From positions 410 to 64,409 of the IMG/VR virus record IMGVR_UViG_3300005095_000179: 64,000 bases of DNA, one strand, 5' to 3'. Below, in pieces: positions 24,718-35,383 of the stretch. Origin of the DNA: a virus. Both the position numbers and the translations under genes were made by a program. The stretch's first letter is position 1. Each line of letters starts with the position of its first letter. The notes below the pieces were generated by a model that was not told the origin of the DNA, did no database searches, and saw only the letters and a program-made list of their open reading frames with translations.

Positions 24718-27700
24718 CTATATCTTTTGAGTATTTAGTCTCAAGTTAGAAACAACTGGTCTAACAGCATCATTCGGTGTAGACATAATCAACTTAACTC
24801 TAGCTAAATCTTGAGAAGCAGGAATTACTGGAGTTCCTCCGCTTTGTAACTCAAATGTGTATCTAGTTTCTACCCAATCATTCCCTAACGGAGTTGATGT
24901 TGGGTCAATAGTCATATCTAACCAATCATAGTCTCCAGTACTTTCATTCAGTACTTGAAGTTGAGCAGCAATAGAAGTACCGCTTGGTTTATAGTTATCA
25001 ATGTAAAGTACTACTCTCTCATCATTTCTATCAATAGGGAATCCTAAAGTAGTGTAAGTTGATGTCCTATGAGAATACCCCAAAGACAACTGAATGTTAG
25101 GGTCAAGTACAGGAGTATAAAGTCCATTTGACTTAAACACTGCCGTTACTCTAACTCTTCCAGTGTACCCTTCATCAAGAGGGAACTGAGAATAAGAGTT
25201 TACTAAGAATACATTATCTAGAGAAGCACTCTCTGGTCTGTCAAGTAGTTCAACTCTATACTGGATTGAAGTACCCTCGTACACCTTAGCATTTGCTAAT
25301 ACCATCATATCAGTAATACCATTAGGGTAATCACTTGAAGTAATGGCGAAGATGTCATAAGGGACTTCATATTCTCTTACGAAATCACACCCATGAATCC
25401 AGAACCTCATATCTTCTTTTTGAAGTGGAGTCCAAGCACTGTTGTTAGAACTGTTGTAAAGAGTACCAACAGAATACGCTTGTCCTGTCAACCAAATACT
25501 TGGTAAATCCCAAGTTTTTCCACCCAATTCTGCGACTTGAACTCTACCAACAGCATCTTTACAGATGATAATAAATGCGTATTCCTTACCTTTAGTAAGA
25601 ACAATCTTATTATCAAAGATAAATGGTTGGATACTTCCTCTTGGCTCTAATTCACTAGGTGAAAGAGTCTTACTGATAAGTGCTTTGTTTTTATCAGGGA
25701 AACCTGCTGATGTTTCACAAAGAACACAAGATACGTCTGTTGTTGGTAATGTATGGAACACGACTGAAATTCTATCAATGGCAATTGTCTCTTTAATTAC
25801 AAAAGACTGAGCTACTGGGTCAGCTTCTCTCCATATGATTCCTTGTCTTCTTACTACCCATCTCCACCAGTTCGTTACAGTTGTCTGTACTGTTCTTGAA
25901 AGTGGTTCAGCTCTAAATAGAGTAGTACCAGAAATTCCTGTCTGAGCACCGACTACTTTTACTTCTTTTGACCCACTTAATATCCCAGATGGAACAACAA
26001 ATGTACTATTAAGAGTTCCTTTCTCGTCAACATTAACTGTTCTAGCTAGTTTATCATCAAAGTATATATTTACTGGCTCATTCCCATCAAACGCTTTATA
26101 ATTCGATTTAATCTTAATAGTGATGCTAGGAATAATAGTTGGTTTCCTAGCGTGTTGGATACTTGATGATCTACTCACAGAAGTCCCGAGTAATTCTCTA
26201 GTAACACTCTTAGAAACAGTTTCTCTTTCTTGGACTGTATGCCACTTATGGGTTCCGAATACTTTATATCTTGTTGTCCAAGAGTTAATCCCTCTTGTAG
26301 CTACTTGTACTTGTTTAACAAAAGTCTTATAAGATGTTTTACTCACCCATCTATAAACAGAAGGGTTAATGTAAATCTTTGCACCAGGAGGTGATTTGAA
26401 CAAGTACTCGTTGATCAATCTTGTCTTTGTGACATGTGGTTGGCTTAGAATAGCTGTCGACCTTTTAACAGAAGGCATCTCAATGGTCATTTGCTCTTCT
26501 TTCATGTCAATGTCTGGGTCTAAGTTCACATTTTCCCAGTCAATGTCCATAATCAAGTTCCCACCGATAGTCATGGCAGTATTGTCTAACCCAAGGTCTC
26601 TCATAGTATCATCTTCGAATGAGTCTACAAACTGTCCTTGTAGCCTTGCTCCTGGTTGATTCTCAGCCAAGTTAGACTGAAGAGCGATTCTAGTTAAGTT
26701 ATATTCATTTTGTTTAATACTATCTAGTAACAATTGGATGTCACTCATTTTAAACACTCTTTGTGAAGAAAGAGTAACTACTGGGTCAGCGTCTCCACTA
26801 AGAAGGATTTCAGCAATCTTTAGCGTCAAGTCTGGGTCAGTGTCAGGAACTCTTGGGTCATTTTCATCAGGCACACCTTTTACGAATCCAATCTTCCCAG
26901 TTGCGTCTATGAACATAGCGTCTATTCTCTGAAGGACAAAGTCATAATCATACTGAACATCAGTCCCATCAGCGAAACTAAACAAATACAATGACTTTAG
27001 GTCGTCAGAAATCTCACCCATAGTTTTCCCAGTTGCTGGGTCTACAGAGAAGTTTCCTTCTGTTTCAGTGTATTGATATTTGTAGTCTACATAATAGGTA
27101 GAAGAAGGAGATGGTTCATTTGCTCCGGCTACCCAAGTAACACTATCTCCAACAAGAACATAATCAGTACCTTGTATATAAACAGTACTTCCTTGGTAGA
27201 TTTTATCTATACTTCTTACTGGCTGATATTCATTCGGTAATTCATCTGAAGCACCAATGTAAGAACCGTGCTGTACTGGTTCACCCATTCTTTGTCTTTG
27301 ACCAGAAACCCTAAACACCTTTCTTATTGGGAAGTGTCTTACAGGATAGAAATTATCACCAGAGTTGAATGAAATAGGTTCATCTTGTTTAAGCTCAAAG
27401 TCGATGAGTTGGTCTAAAACAATTTCTTGTGAAACGTCAATTTCAAAGTTATAGCCGTCCACGTTAGCACTACCGTCGGCAACAGAGAACTTAAATGGCC
27501 CAAGGTTAGAAGTATTTCCGTCTTCGTCTGGAACTCTCCCTATATATGCAGTTTCATACCCGTGTACAAGGTAGTTACCGTTAGCATTTCTATCGTATTT
27601 CGCAACAATGTTGATAACGTCTTGTCTGAATGTGTTGAAACCATCTGGGTCAGAACCTTCTTCTTTATGTCTGTTAAAGATTTCACCAGCAATGATATCA

Positions 27701-28254
27701 TACTGAGGAAGGAAGGCATTATTACCAAGTTCGTTATACTCAGTAGAAATAATCATTCTACCAACCATCTTAAGCCTACCTGCTCCTGGTTGACCATAGT
27801 TCCTTGTCTCAACAGCAGGGTCAACTAACGAGATATCTTCAGAGTTAGTGATTTCTTGCCAAGTGATTTCAGCACCGACGATGAAACTTGATTCAGGCAC
27901 ATACTGAGAAGGTTGAACGACAACACTTTCTTCTATTCTAACAAACTCTCCGTTAGCGAACATAATCGCTTCTTCGAATGTAGCAGTAATGTCATATAAT
28001 TGTCTCCCTTCTGCGTCTGTTTCACCTTTATCTTCTAAAGTTACTTCAGACCTACCACCAGAAATAATTTCCCCATTTCTAAGAAATCTCCTAGCTAAAA
28101 AGTTCACGTCACGCTTGAATGTCTCTTGGATTTCGTTCATCTCAGCAGATTGGAGTGCGTCACCTGCTCTAAAAAGAAGTGATTTATAATCTTCAAATTG
28201 AGGATTATCATCATTGAAACGATTATAGTATCGTCCTAACTGTATATCTACCAT
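24718..28254 (-). CDS. Giant DUF4815-type tail protein, copy 1
   Basis: 1178 residues. The N-terminus LGRYYNRFNDDNPQFEDYKS then LLFRAGDALQSAEMNEIQET is the DUF4815 signature found on large baseplate/fibre proteins of phages. It contains EVEVYDL-type strands, a region with KTRLINEYLFKSPPGAKIYI, Ig-like and carbohydrate-binding-like domains (VVFHTLPTTDVSCVLCETSA), and ends VSNLRLNTQKI. It is a paralogue of the protein at 28324-31833 over its whole length, so a tandem duplication. Probably a baseplate-proximal fibre or arm. Confidence 0.78.
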   Translation of the reverse strand: MVDIQLGRYYNRFNDDNPQFEDYKSLLFRAGDALQSAEMNEIQETFKRDVNFLARRFLRNGEIISGGRSEVTLEDKGETDAEGRQLYDITATFEEAIMFANGEFVRIEESVVVQPSQYVPESSFIVGAEITWQEITNSEDISLVDPAVETRNYGQPGAGRLKMVGRMIISTEYNELGNNAFLPQYDIIAGEIFNRHKEEGSDPDGFNTFRQDVINIVAKYDRNANGNYLVHGYETAYIGRVPDEDGNTSNLGPFKFSVADGSANVDGYNFEIDVSQEIVLDQLIDFELKQDEPISFNSGDNFYPVRHFPIRKVFRVSGQRQRMGEPVQHGSYIGASDELPNEYQPVRSIDKIYQGSTVYIQGTDYVLVGDSVTWVAGANEPSPSSTYYVDYKYQYTETEGNFSVDPATGKTMGEISDDLKSLYLFSFADGTDVQYDYDFVLQRIDAMFIDATGKIGFVKGVPDENDPRVPDTDPDLTLKIAEILLSGDADPVVTLSSQRVFKMSDIQLLLDSIKQNEYNLTRIALQSNLAENQPGARLQGQFVDSFEDDTMRDLGLDNTAMTIGGNLIMDIDWENVNLDPDIDMKEEQMTIEMPSVKRSTAILSQPHVTKTRLINEYLFKSPPGAKIYINPSVYRWVSKTSYKTFVKQVQVATRGINSWTTRYKVFGTHKWHTVQERETVSKSVTRELLGTSVSRSSSIQHARKPTIIPSITIKIKSNYKAFDGNEPVNIYFDDKLARTVNVDEKGTLNSTFVVPSGILSGSKEVKVVGAQTGISGTTLFRAEPLSRTVQTTVTNWWRWVVRRQGIIWREADPVAQSFVIKETIAIDRISVVFHTLPTTDVSCVLCETSAGFPDKNKALISKTLSPSELEPRGSIQPFIFDNKIVLTKGKEYAFIIICKDAVGRVQVAELGGKTWDLPSIWLTGQAYSVGTLYNSSNNSAWTPLQKEDMRFWIHGCDFVREYEVPYDIFAITSSDYPNGITDMMVLANAKVYEGTSIQYRVELLDRPESASLDNVFLVNSYSQFPLDEGYTGRVRVTAVFKSNGLYTPVLDPNIQLSLGYSHRTSTYTTLGFPIDRNDERVVLYIDNYKPSGTSIAAQLQVLNESTGDYDWLDMTIDPTSTPLGNDWVETRYTFELQSGGTPVIPASQDLARVKLIMSTPNDAVRPVVSNLRLNTQKI

Positions 28255-28288
28255 TTTCTAATCCTTTATAGGGTGTTCCCTTTTCTTT

Positions 28289-28295
28289 TATTTAC
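28289..28295 (-). promoter_or_regulatory. Possible late promoter GTAAATA
   Basis: Minus-strand GTAAATA 35 bp upstream of the 28254 start. It is one base off the octamer used elsewhere, so weaker support. Confidence 0.35.
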
Positions 28296-28316
28296 TTTTA
28301 AAATGATGTGTTTACG

Positions 28317-28336
28317 GGTAGGATTAAATCCTAACC
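28317..28336 (-). terminator. Hairpin over the stop of the second DUF4815 gene
   Basis: GGTTAGGAT / ATCCTACC gives about 8 pairs with one bulge, containing the TAA of the 28324 gene. No T run follows. Possibly a weak terminator or transcript end stabiliser. Confidence 0.3.
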
Positions 28337-31300
28337 GTGTTAAATCTTAAGTTTCCACATACTGGTCTATCAAAGTCATTAGTTGTTTCCATTACTATCA
28401 TAACTCTGGTAAGTTTTTGATCTACATCAATAACTGGGTTCCCATTATCTTGTAGAGAATACTTGAACACTAACTCATCCCAACCATCTCCAAGTGGGGT
28501 AGTTTCATTGGTTCTAGGGATGTAATCCCAACTAACGACCTTTGTGGATGGGTCGACTACTTGAAGATAAGTTTTGATACTTGTCCCTGAAGGCTCATAA
28601 GCATCCAATCTAACCTCAACAGAAGCATCATGGTAATCAATGTCAATTCCAACTGATGTGTATTTAGAAACTTTCTTAGAGGTACCAACAGCTAGTTGAG
28701 CATCAACGTCAAGTACAGGAGACTTTAATCCATTTGATGTCACTGAAGCACTTACTCTAATCGCACCTGAATATGACTCTACTAAAGGAATTTGGTCGTA
28801 TGGAGTTACTTTAAACTCTGAAGGAACAGTAGTAGTTCCAGTTCTATCCAATAGTTCTATTTTATACTCAATAGAAGTCCCCTCATACACCTTAGCATTC
28901 GTGTTAAGAATCAAATCGGTAGCGTCATTCACTTGTACTGTCTTATATTCGAACACTTCTTGAGTATCGAATGAACAACTATACAACCAGAATCTCATAT
29001 CTTCTTTTTGATGAGGTGTCCAAGCACTATTGTTCGCACTTGAGAACAATACTCCAGTCTGATAAGCTGGGTCAGATAACCAAATATTAGGAGTGTCGAT
29101 TGTCTTTTCACCTAATTCAGCTACTTGAAGTTCAGCAACTGGGTCTGAGTTTACGATTATGAATGCGTATTCTTTCATTCCTGTTAATAGAACTTTCTCA
29201 TCAAATACGAACGCTTGTCTTTGTCCAGCTGGAACTAAGTCATTAACACTGATTTCTTTGGAAGCAAGTGTCTTAGTCTTATCAGGCATACCAGCAGTTG
29301 TTTCTGTTAAGATACAAGTAACGTCAGTCTCAGAAGCAACATCAAATACAACTTCTATCTTATCTAGTACAGTATCATTACCTAAAGAAAACGTCTGAGC
29401 AAGTGGATCTCTGTTAATCGGTCTTCTTGCACTCGTTTTTGTGATAGTCCAATTTCTTCTAGTGTGCCATCTCCACCATTTTGTGACAGTTGTGGTGATA
29501 ATTCTACTAAGTGGTTCTGCTTGGAATAAAGTTTCGCCTTGTACATCAGAATCTCTCCCTACAACCTCAATAAGTTTAGAACCGCTCATCATATTATTAG
29601 GAACAGTTATTGTCCCACTAATTGTACCGACACTATTCGCTTGAAGAGAACCACAAGATACGCCATCCATAGTAATATCTACAGTTTCGTTAGAGTTAAA
29701 TGCTCCGTCATTGGACTTAATCTTAATTGGTATATTAGGAATGATGGAAGGAGTCCTTTGAGAAACAATTTTCTTAGATGTACTTTTCGTACTTCCCATA
29801 GACTCTTTAGTCGTACTTGAACTAACGGAAACAGAAGTCCCGACTTTATTCAATTCCCACCAATTAACCCACTTAAAGACTTTTTTAGTTCTAGTAGAAA
29901 CTCTTGAACTACCTTGAGCAGTCCTGAAATAGTTTCTATATATAGTTTTATCTACCCATCTATACACAGAAGGAGAAATTCTAATCTTAGCCTTTGGTGC
30001 ATGAGAGAACAAATAACTATTAACCTTTCTTGTCTTTGTATAATGTGGTTGAGACAAAATAGGAGTTCCATTAGGGATAGTTCCTAAGCTGAAAGTATAT
30101 TGGTCATCTCTAACATCAACATTAGGCTCTAGATGAAGCGTAATCCAGTCAATGTCCATAACCAAGTTACCATCAATAGTAAGAGCAGTATTCTCATAAC
30201 CAGAATCTCTATAATCATCATTGATGAAATTATCAACAAACACCCCTCTAAAAGATGCTCCTGGTTGTTTTCTAATCATATCGATTTCTAACGCTAATCT
30301 TCCTACATTGTATTGGTTATCTTTAATACCATCTAGAAGCAACTGAATGTCGCTCATTTTAAAGGTTCTGTTTGTGTCCATAGTTACCACTGGGTCAGAA
30401 TCCGCACTCAGTAGAACCTCAGCTATCTTAAGAGTTTTGTCTTTATCATTATCAGGACAAGATGGTACGTCTTCAGAAGGAGTCCCCTTAACATAGTCAA
30501 GTTCCCCGTTAGAGTTAATGACAATAGCATCTACTCTCTTCAGTACAAAGTCGTAGTCATACTGAACTAAATCTCCAGAATTAAACCCTTGAAGATAAAT
30601 TTTAGACTTATCTTGTGAGATGTCACCGTTGGTAGCGTTTCCGTCTGATGTAAATCCACCTTCTGATTCAGTGTATTGATACTTGAAATCTACATAGTAA
30701 GTCGAGTTAGCAGCAGGCTCATTACCGCCAGTCAACCAATTCACACTATCATCAACTAAAGAGTAATCTACTCCTTGAATGAATGTGGTTCCACCTTGAT
30801 ATACCTTAGATATAGAAATTACTGGTTGATATTGAGAAGGAAGTTCATCAGCTGCTCCACTATAAGAACCGTGTGTAACTGCAAGCCCTTCCATCACTTT
30901 TGGGCCAGTAACTCTAAATACCTTTCTGATAGGAGAATGTCTAACGCTATACCATCCAGCACCATTAAAAGTAATAGGTTCGTTCTGTTTCAACTCAAAG
31001 TCTATTAATTCAGCTAGTTGCATATATCTTGAGTGGTCAACTTCATAATTGTACCCATCAACATTAGAAGAACCATTAGCTACAGAGAACCAAAATGGTC
31101 CAAGGTTAGTCCCAAGTGTTCCGTCATAAGGATTAGTTATCCCAATATAACTTACTTCGTGTCCAAACAGTAAGTAGTTACCATTTGAATTTCTGTCGTA
31201 CTTAGCGACTATATCAGTTACTTCTTGTCTATATTGTTCAAAACCTTCGTCTTCGTGAACTTCAGGCGTAACTATTTCTCCATTTTCTACAGAGAATAAA

Positions 31301-31833
31301 GGGAAATACTCGGTGTCAGATGAATCTTCATAAGTACTTTCTTCTATAATAGTTCCAGTTATCTTTAATCTTCCAGCACCAGCTCTTCCGTAGTTTCTAG
31401 TTTCTAATGCTGGGTCTAATAAAGTACTATCTTCTTCTTGAGTCACCTCTTGGTATTGAATCTTGGCACCAATCTTAAACTCTGATGCACCTGCGTCAAT
31501 GTCTTGATTTAACACTTGAAATAAAGAAGCATCAATTCTGACAAATTCACCATTGATAAACATCACTCCTTCAGTAGAACTTACATCTACTGTGTAAAGA
31601 CCAGAAGTTAAATCCTTAGTGATTTCAGTGTTAATTTCTACTCCAGTAACAATTCCACCGTTCGGAACAAACCTCTTAGTAAGGTCTCCGAAACTTCTCT
31701 TCAAGTGAGTCTGGAGTTCATTCACCTCAGCTGATTGAAGAGAATCTCCTGCTCTGAAAAGTACTTCTTTATAGTCTTTATGAGAAGGAAGTCCTGTTCT
31801 GTTGTAGTATCTATCTAGTGAGATATCGTACAT
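28324..31833 (-). CDS. Giant DUF4815-type tail protein, copy 2
   Basis: 1169 residues. The N-terminus LDRYYNRTGLPSHKDYKEVL then FRAGDSLQSAEVNELQTH matches DUF4815. It is collinear with the 1178-residue protein next door in all landmark segments (KTRKVNSYLFSHAPKAKIRI, DKIEVVFDVASETDVTCILT, PVCGNLRFNTVRI), though clearly diverged. Two such genes suggest hetero-oligomeric fibres or two alternative fibre bases. It follows the 160-residue baseplate gene with a 11-bp spacer and a good ribosome binding site. Confidence 0.78.
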   Translation of the reverse strand: MYDISLDRYYNRTGLPSHKDYKEVLFRAGDSLQSAEVNELQTHLKRSFGDLTKRFVPNGGIVTGVEINTEITKDLTSGLYTVDVSSTEGVMFINGEFVRIDASLFQVLNQDIDAGASEFKIGAKIQYQEVTQEEDSTLLDPALETRNYGRAGAGRLKITGTIIEESTYEDSSDTEYFPLFSVENGEIVTPEVHEDEGFEQYRQEVTDIVAKYDRNSNGNYLLFGHEVSYIGITNPYDGTLGTNLGPFWFSVANGSSNVDGYNYEVDHSRYMQLAELIDFELKQNEPITFNGAGWYSVRHSPIRKVFRVTGPKVMEGLAVTHGSYSGAADELPSQYQPVISISKVYQGGTTFIQGVDYSLVDDSVNWLTGGNEPAANSTYYVDFKYQYTESEGGFTSDGNATNGDISQDKSKIYLQGFNSGDLVQYDYDFVLKRVDAIVINSNGELDYVKGTPSEDVPSCPDNDKDKTLKIAEVLLSADSDPVVTMDTNRTFKMSDIQLLLDGIKDNQYNVGRLALEIDMIRKQPGASFRGVFVDNFINDDYRDSGYENTALTIDGNLVMDIDWITLHLEPNVDVRDDQYTFSLGTIPNGTPILSQPHYTKTRKVNSYLFSHAPKAKIRISPSVYRWVDKTIYRNYFRTAQGSSRVSTRTKKVFKWVNWWELNKVGTSVSVSSSTTKESMGSTKSTSKKIVSQRTPSIIPNIPIKIKSNDGAFNSNETVDITMDGVSCGSLQANSVGTISGTITVPNNMMSGSKLIEVVGRDSDVQGETLFQAEPLSRIITTTVTKWWRWHTRRNWTITKTSARRPINRDPLAQTFSLGNDTVLDKIEVVFDVASETDVTCILTETTAGMPDKTKTLASKEISVNDLVPAGQRQAFVFDEKVLLTGMKEYAFIIVNSDPVAELQVAELGEKTIDTPNIWLSDPAYQTGVLFSSANNSAWTPHQKEDMRFWLYSCSFDTQEVFEYKTVQVNDATDLILNTNAKVYEGTSIEYKIELLDRTGTTTVPSEFKVTPYDQIPLVESYSGAIRVSASVTSNGLKSPVLDVDAQLAVGTSKKVSKYTSVGIDIDYHDASVEVRLDAYEPSGTSIKTYLQVVDPSTKVVSWDYIPRTNETTPLGDGWDELVFKYSLQDNGNPVIDVDQKLTRVMIVMETTNDFDRPVCGNLRFNTVRI

Positions 31834-31844
31834 ACTTAGTCTCC

Positions 31845-32327
31845 TTAGAATGCAATTACATATTCAAAAATTTCTCTTGTAGCTGAGTTTCTGAATACTA
31901 CTGGTTGGTTCTCCATAAGGATTAATTTCCCTATATCATCAATGTCAGACGGTTGTAAGTAATCTTCACTTTCAGAACCAGCAACAGGAACAGTATTAGT
32001 GAAAATTCCTAGTTGATAGATACTATCTGAAGAGTTGTGAGTCTGTTCAAATACGAACTTAAGGTAAATGAACTTTGTTTCTGAAGAAGAAATAGCCCAC
32101 TTAACTCCGTCAATTTCTATAACTCCACTATCGTCTGGTAAGACATATTCCTTCACTTGAGGTTTAATTCTCCCGACTTCAGCGATTAATTCTGTGGAAT
32201 TCAAATCTTCTGGTGGAGGATTATCTGACCACCCATCACCTGAAGGAAGTGTCCCCCAAGCTAATCTAAAATCTTCGTCGAACATTTCGACAGCAAGTTT
32301 TTTGTGACCGCTTTCAACTAATATCAT
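31845..32327 (-). CDS. Small baseplate/tail protein
   Basis: 160 residues. The N-terminus MILVESGHKKLAVEMFDEDF and the central strand TKFIYLKFVFEQTHNSSDSI with IYQLGIFT resemble small virion proteins encoded between wedge and fibre genes in large myoviruses. It lies between the 543-residue baseplate protein and the DUF4815 genes, preceded by a promoter motif at 32355. It may link fibres to the wedge. Confidence 0.55.
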   Translation of the reverse strand: MILVESGHKKLAVEMFDEDFRLAWGTLPSGDGWSDNPPPEDLNSTELIAEVGRIKPQVKEYVLPDDSGVIEIDGVKWAISSSETKFIYLKFVFEQTHNSSDSIYQLGIFTNTVPVAGSESEDYLQPSDIDDIGKLILMENQPVVFRNSATREIFEYVIAF

Positions 32328-32354
32328 ACTTTATCTCCTATTTTATATTGTAAT

Positions 32355-32362
32355 TATTTAAC
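32355..32362 (-). promoter_or_regulatory. Candidate late promoter GTTAAATA
   Basis: Minus-strand GTTAAATA 28 bp upstream of the 32327 start, in the 61-bp gap after the 543-residue gene. Confidence 0.55.
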
Positions 32363-32388
32363 CTAACGAACAGTTATTGAACTGAAGA

Positions 32389-34020
32389 CTAACTCTCTTC
32401 AGAAGTTTTCTTTTCATATACAGTCTTATACACTTCTTCGTCTAGTTCTAGAGTACCAGATGATGTGTATTCGTCCCAAGCCACTGCTTCAGAACTTGTG
32501 ATGTGTTCAAACACTTTATTGTCTAATGTTGTCAATTTATAAATATCAACTCCTTCACTCCAATCTAAGTCACCCCAGATATTTACATTACTTTCATAAT
32601 GATTAGAAGTATCTTCTCTTGTGTATTTAGATTGCACTACTTTATACACGTCATTATCAAATTCTAATGTCTTAGATAAGATGAATGGATCTCCCCACAT
32701 ATTGATAACTTTCTTGTTATTTGTGAACACGAATGCGGTTTCATCATAATCTCTGGTTATCTTACTTTTTACTAAAGGCTTATAGAAAGAACGCAAAGTC
32801 AAAGGCTCAAAGCCAGTGATGAAATTACTGTCAGTGTAGTACTGAGTTCTATCACATCCTGGTTTCATGTAAGTCCAATCTTCTGGATCACCTTCCCAAC
32901 CAATCCATCTATCCCAAGTATCACCACTGTCCCAATAAAGTGGTTCTCTTTCTTTATCTAAATGGACTCTAACTAAGTTAGTGATATTAATATCACCCCA
33001 CTCAAAATGGTCTTCCCAAGTCATTCCTGAGTCCCACTTTCCAGTACCAAACATAGTAGAAGGTAATAATTGGACAAACTTCCCTTTATGGACTGAGTAC
33101 TTAGTGTTGAATATCTTATTCTCTCTCAGGTCATCAAGAATCAAATCTGAAGAAAGTTTCTTAATAACGAAATACTCAACCATTTGTTTGTGAATTCTAG
33201 TATATAGTCTCCAGATATCCTTCAATGGTTCGAAACCGTCCTTTATCAGCGTACTATTATATCTCTGGAAACAAATATGGACTCCCTCGAACTTTAGAGC
33301 AGTAATATCTGAAAGGTAGTCTGTATCTAAATAACTATGTGAAAGTATAAATCTATTAGGACAATTTGAGTCCTTGATACTGATAAGAATTGACTCAGCG
33401 TTTTTTAGCAACTTCGAACCAATGATTAGGAGTTTTGCTTTCTCCCACCCAGGAAATTCATCATATAAAAATTCATACGCATTAACAATATTATCGTTAT
33501 GATACCAATCGATTATTTCAGCTTCACTTTCTAACTTCTCTAGAAGCTTTCTTTGGATTAGGTTAGTCCCAACATAAGGTTCTAAAGTCCACTGCCAATA
33601 ATCAAACCCGTCTTCATTGAAGTCTTGTTTGTTCGCAGCACTCATCGATAACCAAATTTCTTTAGTGCTCAAAGGGTATTTTTGATAGAAATCATCACTA
33701 TCGAACCCTGCCCCAGTAGTTTGTGTGTACCAGTCGTACGGTGCTGCTTGAACCCAGTTAATTAATGAATACCAATTAAGAAGGGCTAATCCACCATCAC
33801 CAGTCCTGAAGAACTCACTCGCTTCGTGGAGATACATCCTAATTTCAGCATCAGTCCACTTCGTTTCGTAGTGGCACATAAGTTCAGAAACCTTCTTATA
33901 TAGAGGATTCTCTCTTAAGTGATTAGGGATGTATCTACTGACACAGTTAAATTCCCTTGTATCTATAACTGTGTCATTCCCGTCATAAGGAGGATGGGGA
34001 TTATTTGGTGTAAAGTTCAT
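32389..34020 (-). CDS. Baseplate-region structural protein
   Basis: 543 residues, acidic and Trp-rich. The C-terminal half has repeated WDSG/W(E/D) units (WDSGMTWEDHFEWGD, WDSGDTWDRWIGWEGD, INMWGDPFILSKT, VNIWGDLDWSEG). The N-terminal half is helical (SELMCHYETKWTDAEIRMYL). Position immediately after the gp6/J-like wedge gene suggests a wedge or tail-fibre connector such as gp7 or gpI-type, but no homology is recognisable. Confidence 0.6.
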   Translation of the reverse strand: MNFTPNNPHPPYDGNDTVIDTREFNCVSRYIPNHLRENPLYKKVSELMCHYETKWTDAEIRMYLHEASEFFRTGDGGLALLNWYSLINWVQAAPYDWYTQTTGAGFDSDDFYQKYPLSTKEIWLSMSAANKQDFNEDGFDYWQWTLEPYVGTNLIQRKLLEKLESEAEIIDWYHNDNIVNAYEFLYDEFPGWEKAKLLIIGSKLLKNAESILISIKDSNCPNRFILSHSYLDTDYLSDITALKFEGVHICFQRYNSTLIKDGFEPLKDIWRLYTRIHKQMVEYFVIKKLSSDLILDDLRENKIFNTKYSVHKGKFVQLLPSTMFGTGKWDSGMTWEDHFEWGDINITNLVRVHLDKEREPLYWDSGDTWDRWIGWEGDPEDWTYMKPGCDRTQYYTDSNFITGFEPLTLRSFYKPLVKSKITRDYDETAFVFTNNKKVINMWGDPFILSKTLEFDNDVYKVVQSKYTREDTSNHYESNVNIWGDLDWSEGVDIYKLTTLDNKVFEHITSSEAVAWDEYTSSGTLELDEEVYKTVYEKKTSEES

Positions 34021-34030
34021 TCTTCCATCC

Positions 34031-35383
34031 TTAGTTTGTTATAGCATAAGTTATACTCAATCTCTCAATACTTTGTAGAGGTTCTATATAAACTTTTTCA
34101 TCAAGAGTTGGGTAGAATTTTCCTCCTGGTGCAAGGTTAGTCAATTCTACTGCTAGGTCAGCACAAGTCAACCAATACCCACTATATCTAATTCTATTAA
34201 TCTTAGTCTTAGTGTATTCATCGATAATAGCGTTTAATTCTTCAGGGGCATCAGTACCAATGTACTGCATACTAAACACAAGTCTAAGTCTATCATCGTG
34301 GAATGGGTCAAGATAGTCGATATTGATCAAAGTTGCATTTCCCCTCTTATTATCAACAAGTTCTCTGATTTGAGCTTTGACTGTATCAGTGATATAGTCT
34401 TCTTTAGGTAGTATAGTGATGTTCTCAGCAGGATACTCATCTTTCACAATGATATCCGCAATGTACTCACCAAACTCCCTCAGAATCCCGTTCTCGTAAT
34501 CTTGAACTTGTACCCATCTTCCGTCTACGGAATTTCTAATAGCTATTTTTCTGAGTATCTCTTTATCTAAATATTTCGTTGGTTTTCTTAGTATTCTTAC
34601 ATCAAGTACTTCAGCTGTAGAAGCAAAGTTACCTAATCTAAATCTTTCAATATAAAAGTTATCAAGCAAATCTGCTCCGAAAGAGATATATCTAAATTTT
34701 AGTTCATCATTACTGAATACTCTTTTACCGATTATCCCATCTCCAAATATCAACCTAGAGAAATAATCATAAGTCAATCTAAGACAAGAGTTAGGAAGTT
34801 TATCATCATAAAGGTTAAGTTCTTCATCAATCAAAAGTATTTCGTCTCCATTAATGACAAGTTGTTGAAACTCTTCACTGAGATATTGGTGTGCTGCTTT
34901 AATATCTCTTTCTAAAAATTCTTCACCACTTAAGATAGTTTCGTTGTACTCTTCCATCTTACCTATGGTACACTTAACCGTGTTAGTGTGACCAAATAGA
35001 TACTCAGTTCTCTCTAATACGATAACATCATAGTTTTTATAAGTTCCGATTATATCACCACGCTCATACCAACCACTATCAACGCTTTTAAAATCTACTT
35101 CTAAGATATAAGACTTTGCTGGTGGCCTATACACACCTTTATTAATAGCTAATTCAGTCACTGAAGAATCTAATTTAGCATATTGTAAAGTAGACTCTCT
35201 TACTCTCATTAGATTATAGTGGTTTTTGATAGCTTGAGAACCTGCTATTAACTCAATGATAGTTCTACCAGTTCCTCCCTCAAAGTAATCTTCCCAAGAC
35301 TCTCCTTCAGGTAAAGACGAAACAGCTTCCTGTAACTCTTTAGCAATGGCAGATGGTGATAAAGCTCTTTTATCGAATTTCAT
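34031..35383 (-). CDS. Baseplate wedge protein, gp6/J-like
   Basis: 450 residues. The N-terminal segment (SWEDYFEGGTGRTIIELIAG, LMRVRESTLQYAKLDSSVTE) matches the start of gp6/Baseplate_J proteins, which pack as dimers in the wedge. The middle (SRLIFGDGIIGKRVFSNDEL) is the J-family strand xxFGDGxxG. It overlaps the gp25-like gene by 14 bases, the usual gp25-gp6 order. Confidence 0.82.
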   Translation of the reverse strand: MKFDKRALSPSAIAKELQEAVSSLPEGESWEDYFEGGTGRTIIELIAGSQAIKNHYNLMRVRESTLQYAKLDSSVTELAINKGVYRPPAKSYILEVDFKSVDSGWYERGDIIGTYKNYDVIVLERTEYLFGHTNTVKCTIGKMEEYNETILSGEEFLERDIKAAHQYLSEEFQQLVINGDEILLIDEELNLYDDKLPNSCLRLTYDYFSRLIFGDGIIGKRVFSNDELKFRYISFGADLLDNFYIERFRLGNFASTAEVLDVRILRKPTKYLDKEILRKIAIRNSVDGRWVQVQDYENGILREFGEYIADIIVKDEYPAENITILPKEDYITDTVKAQIRELVDNKRGNATLINIDYLDPFHDDRLRLVFSMQYIGTDAPEELNAIIDEYTKTKINRIRYSGYWLTCADLAVELTNLAPGGKFYPTLDEKVYIEPLQSIERLSITYAITN

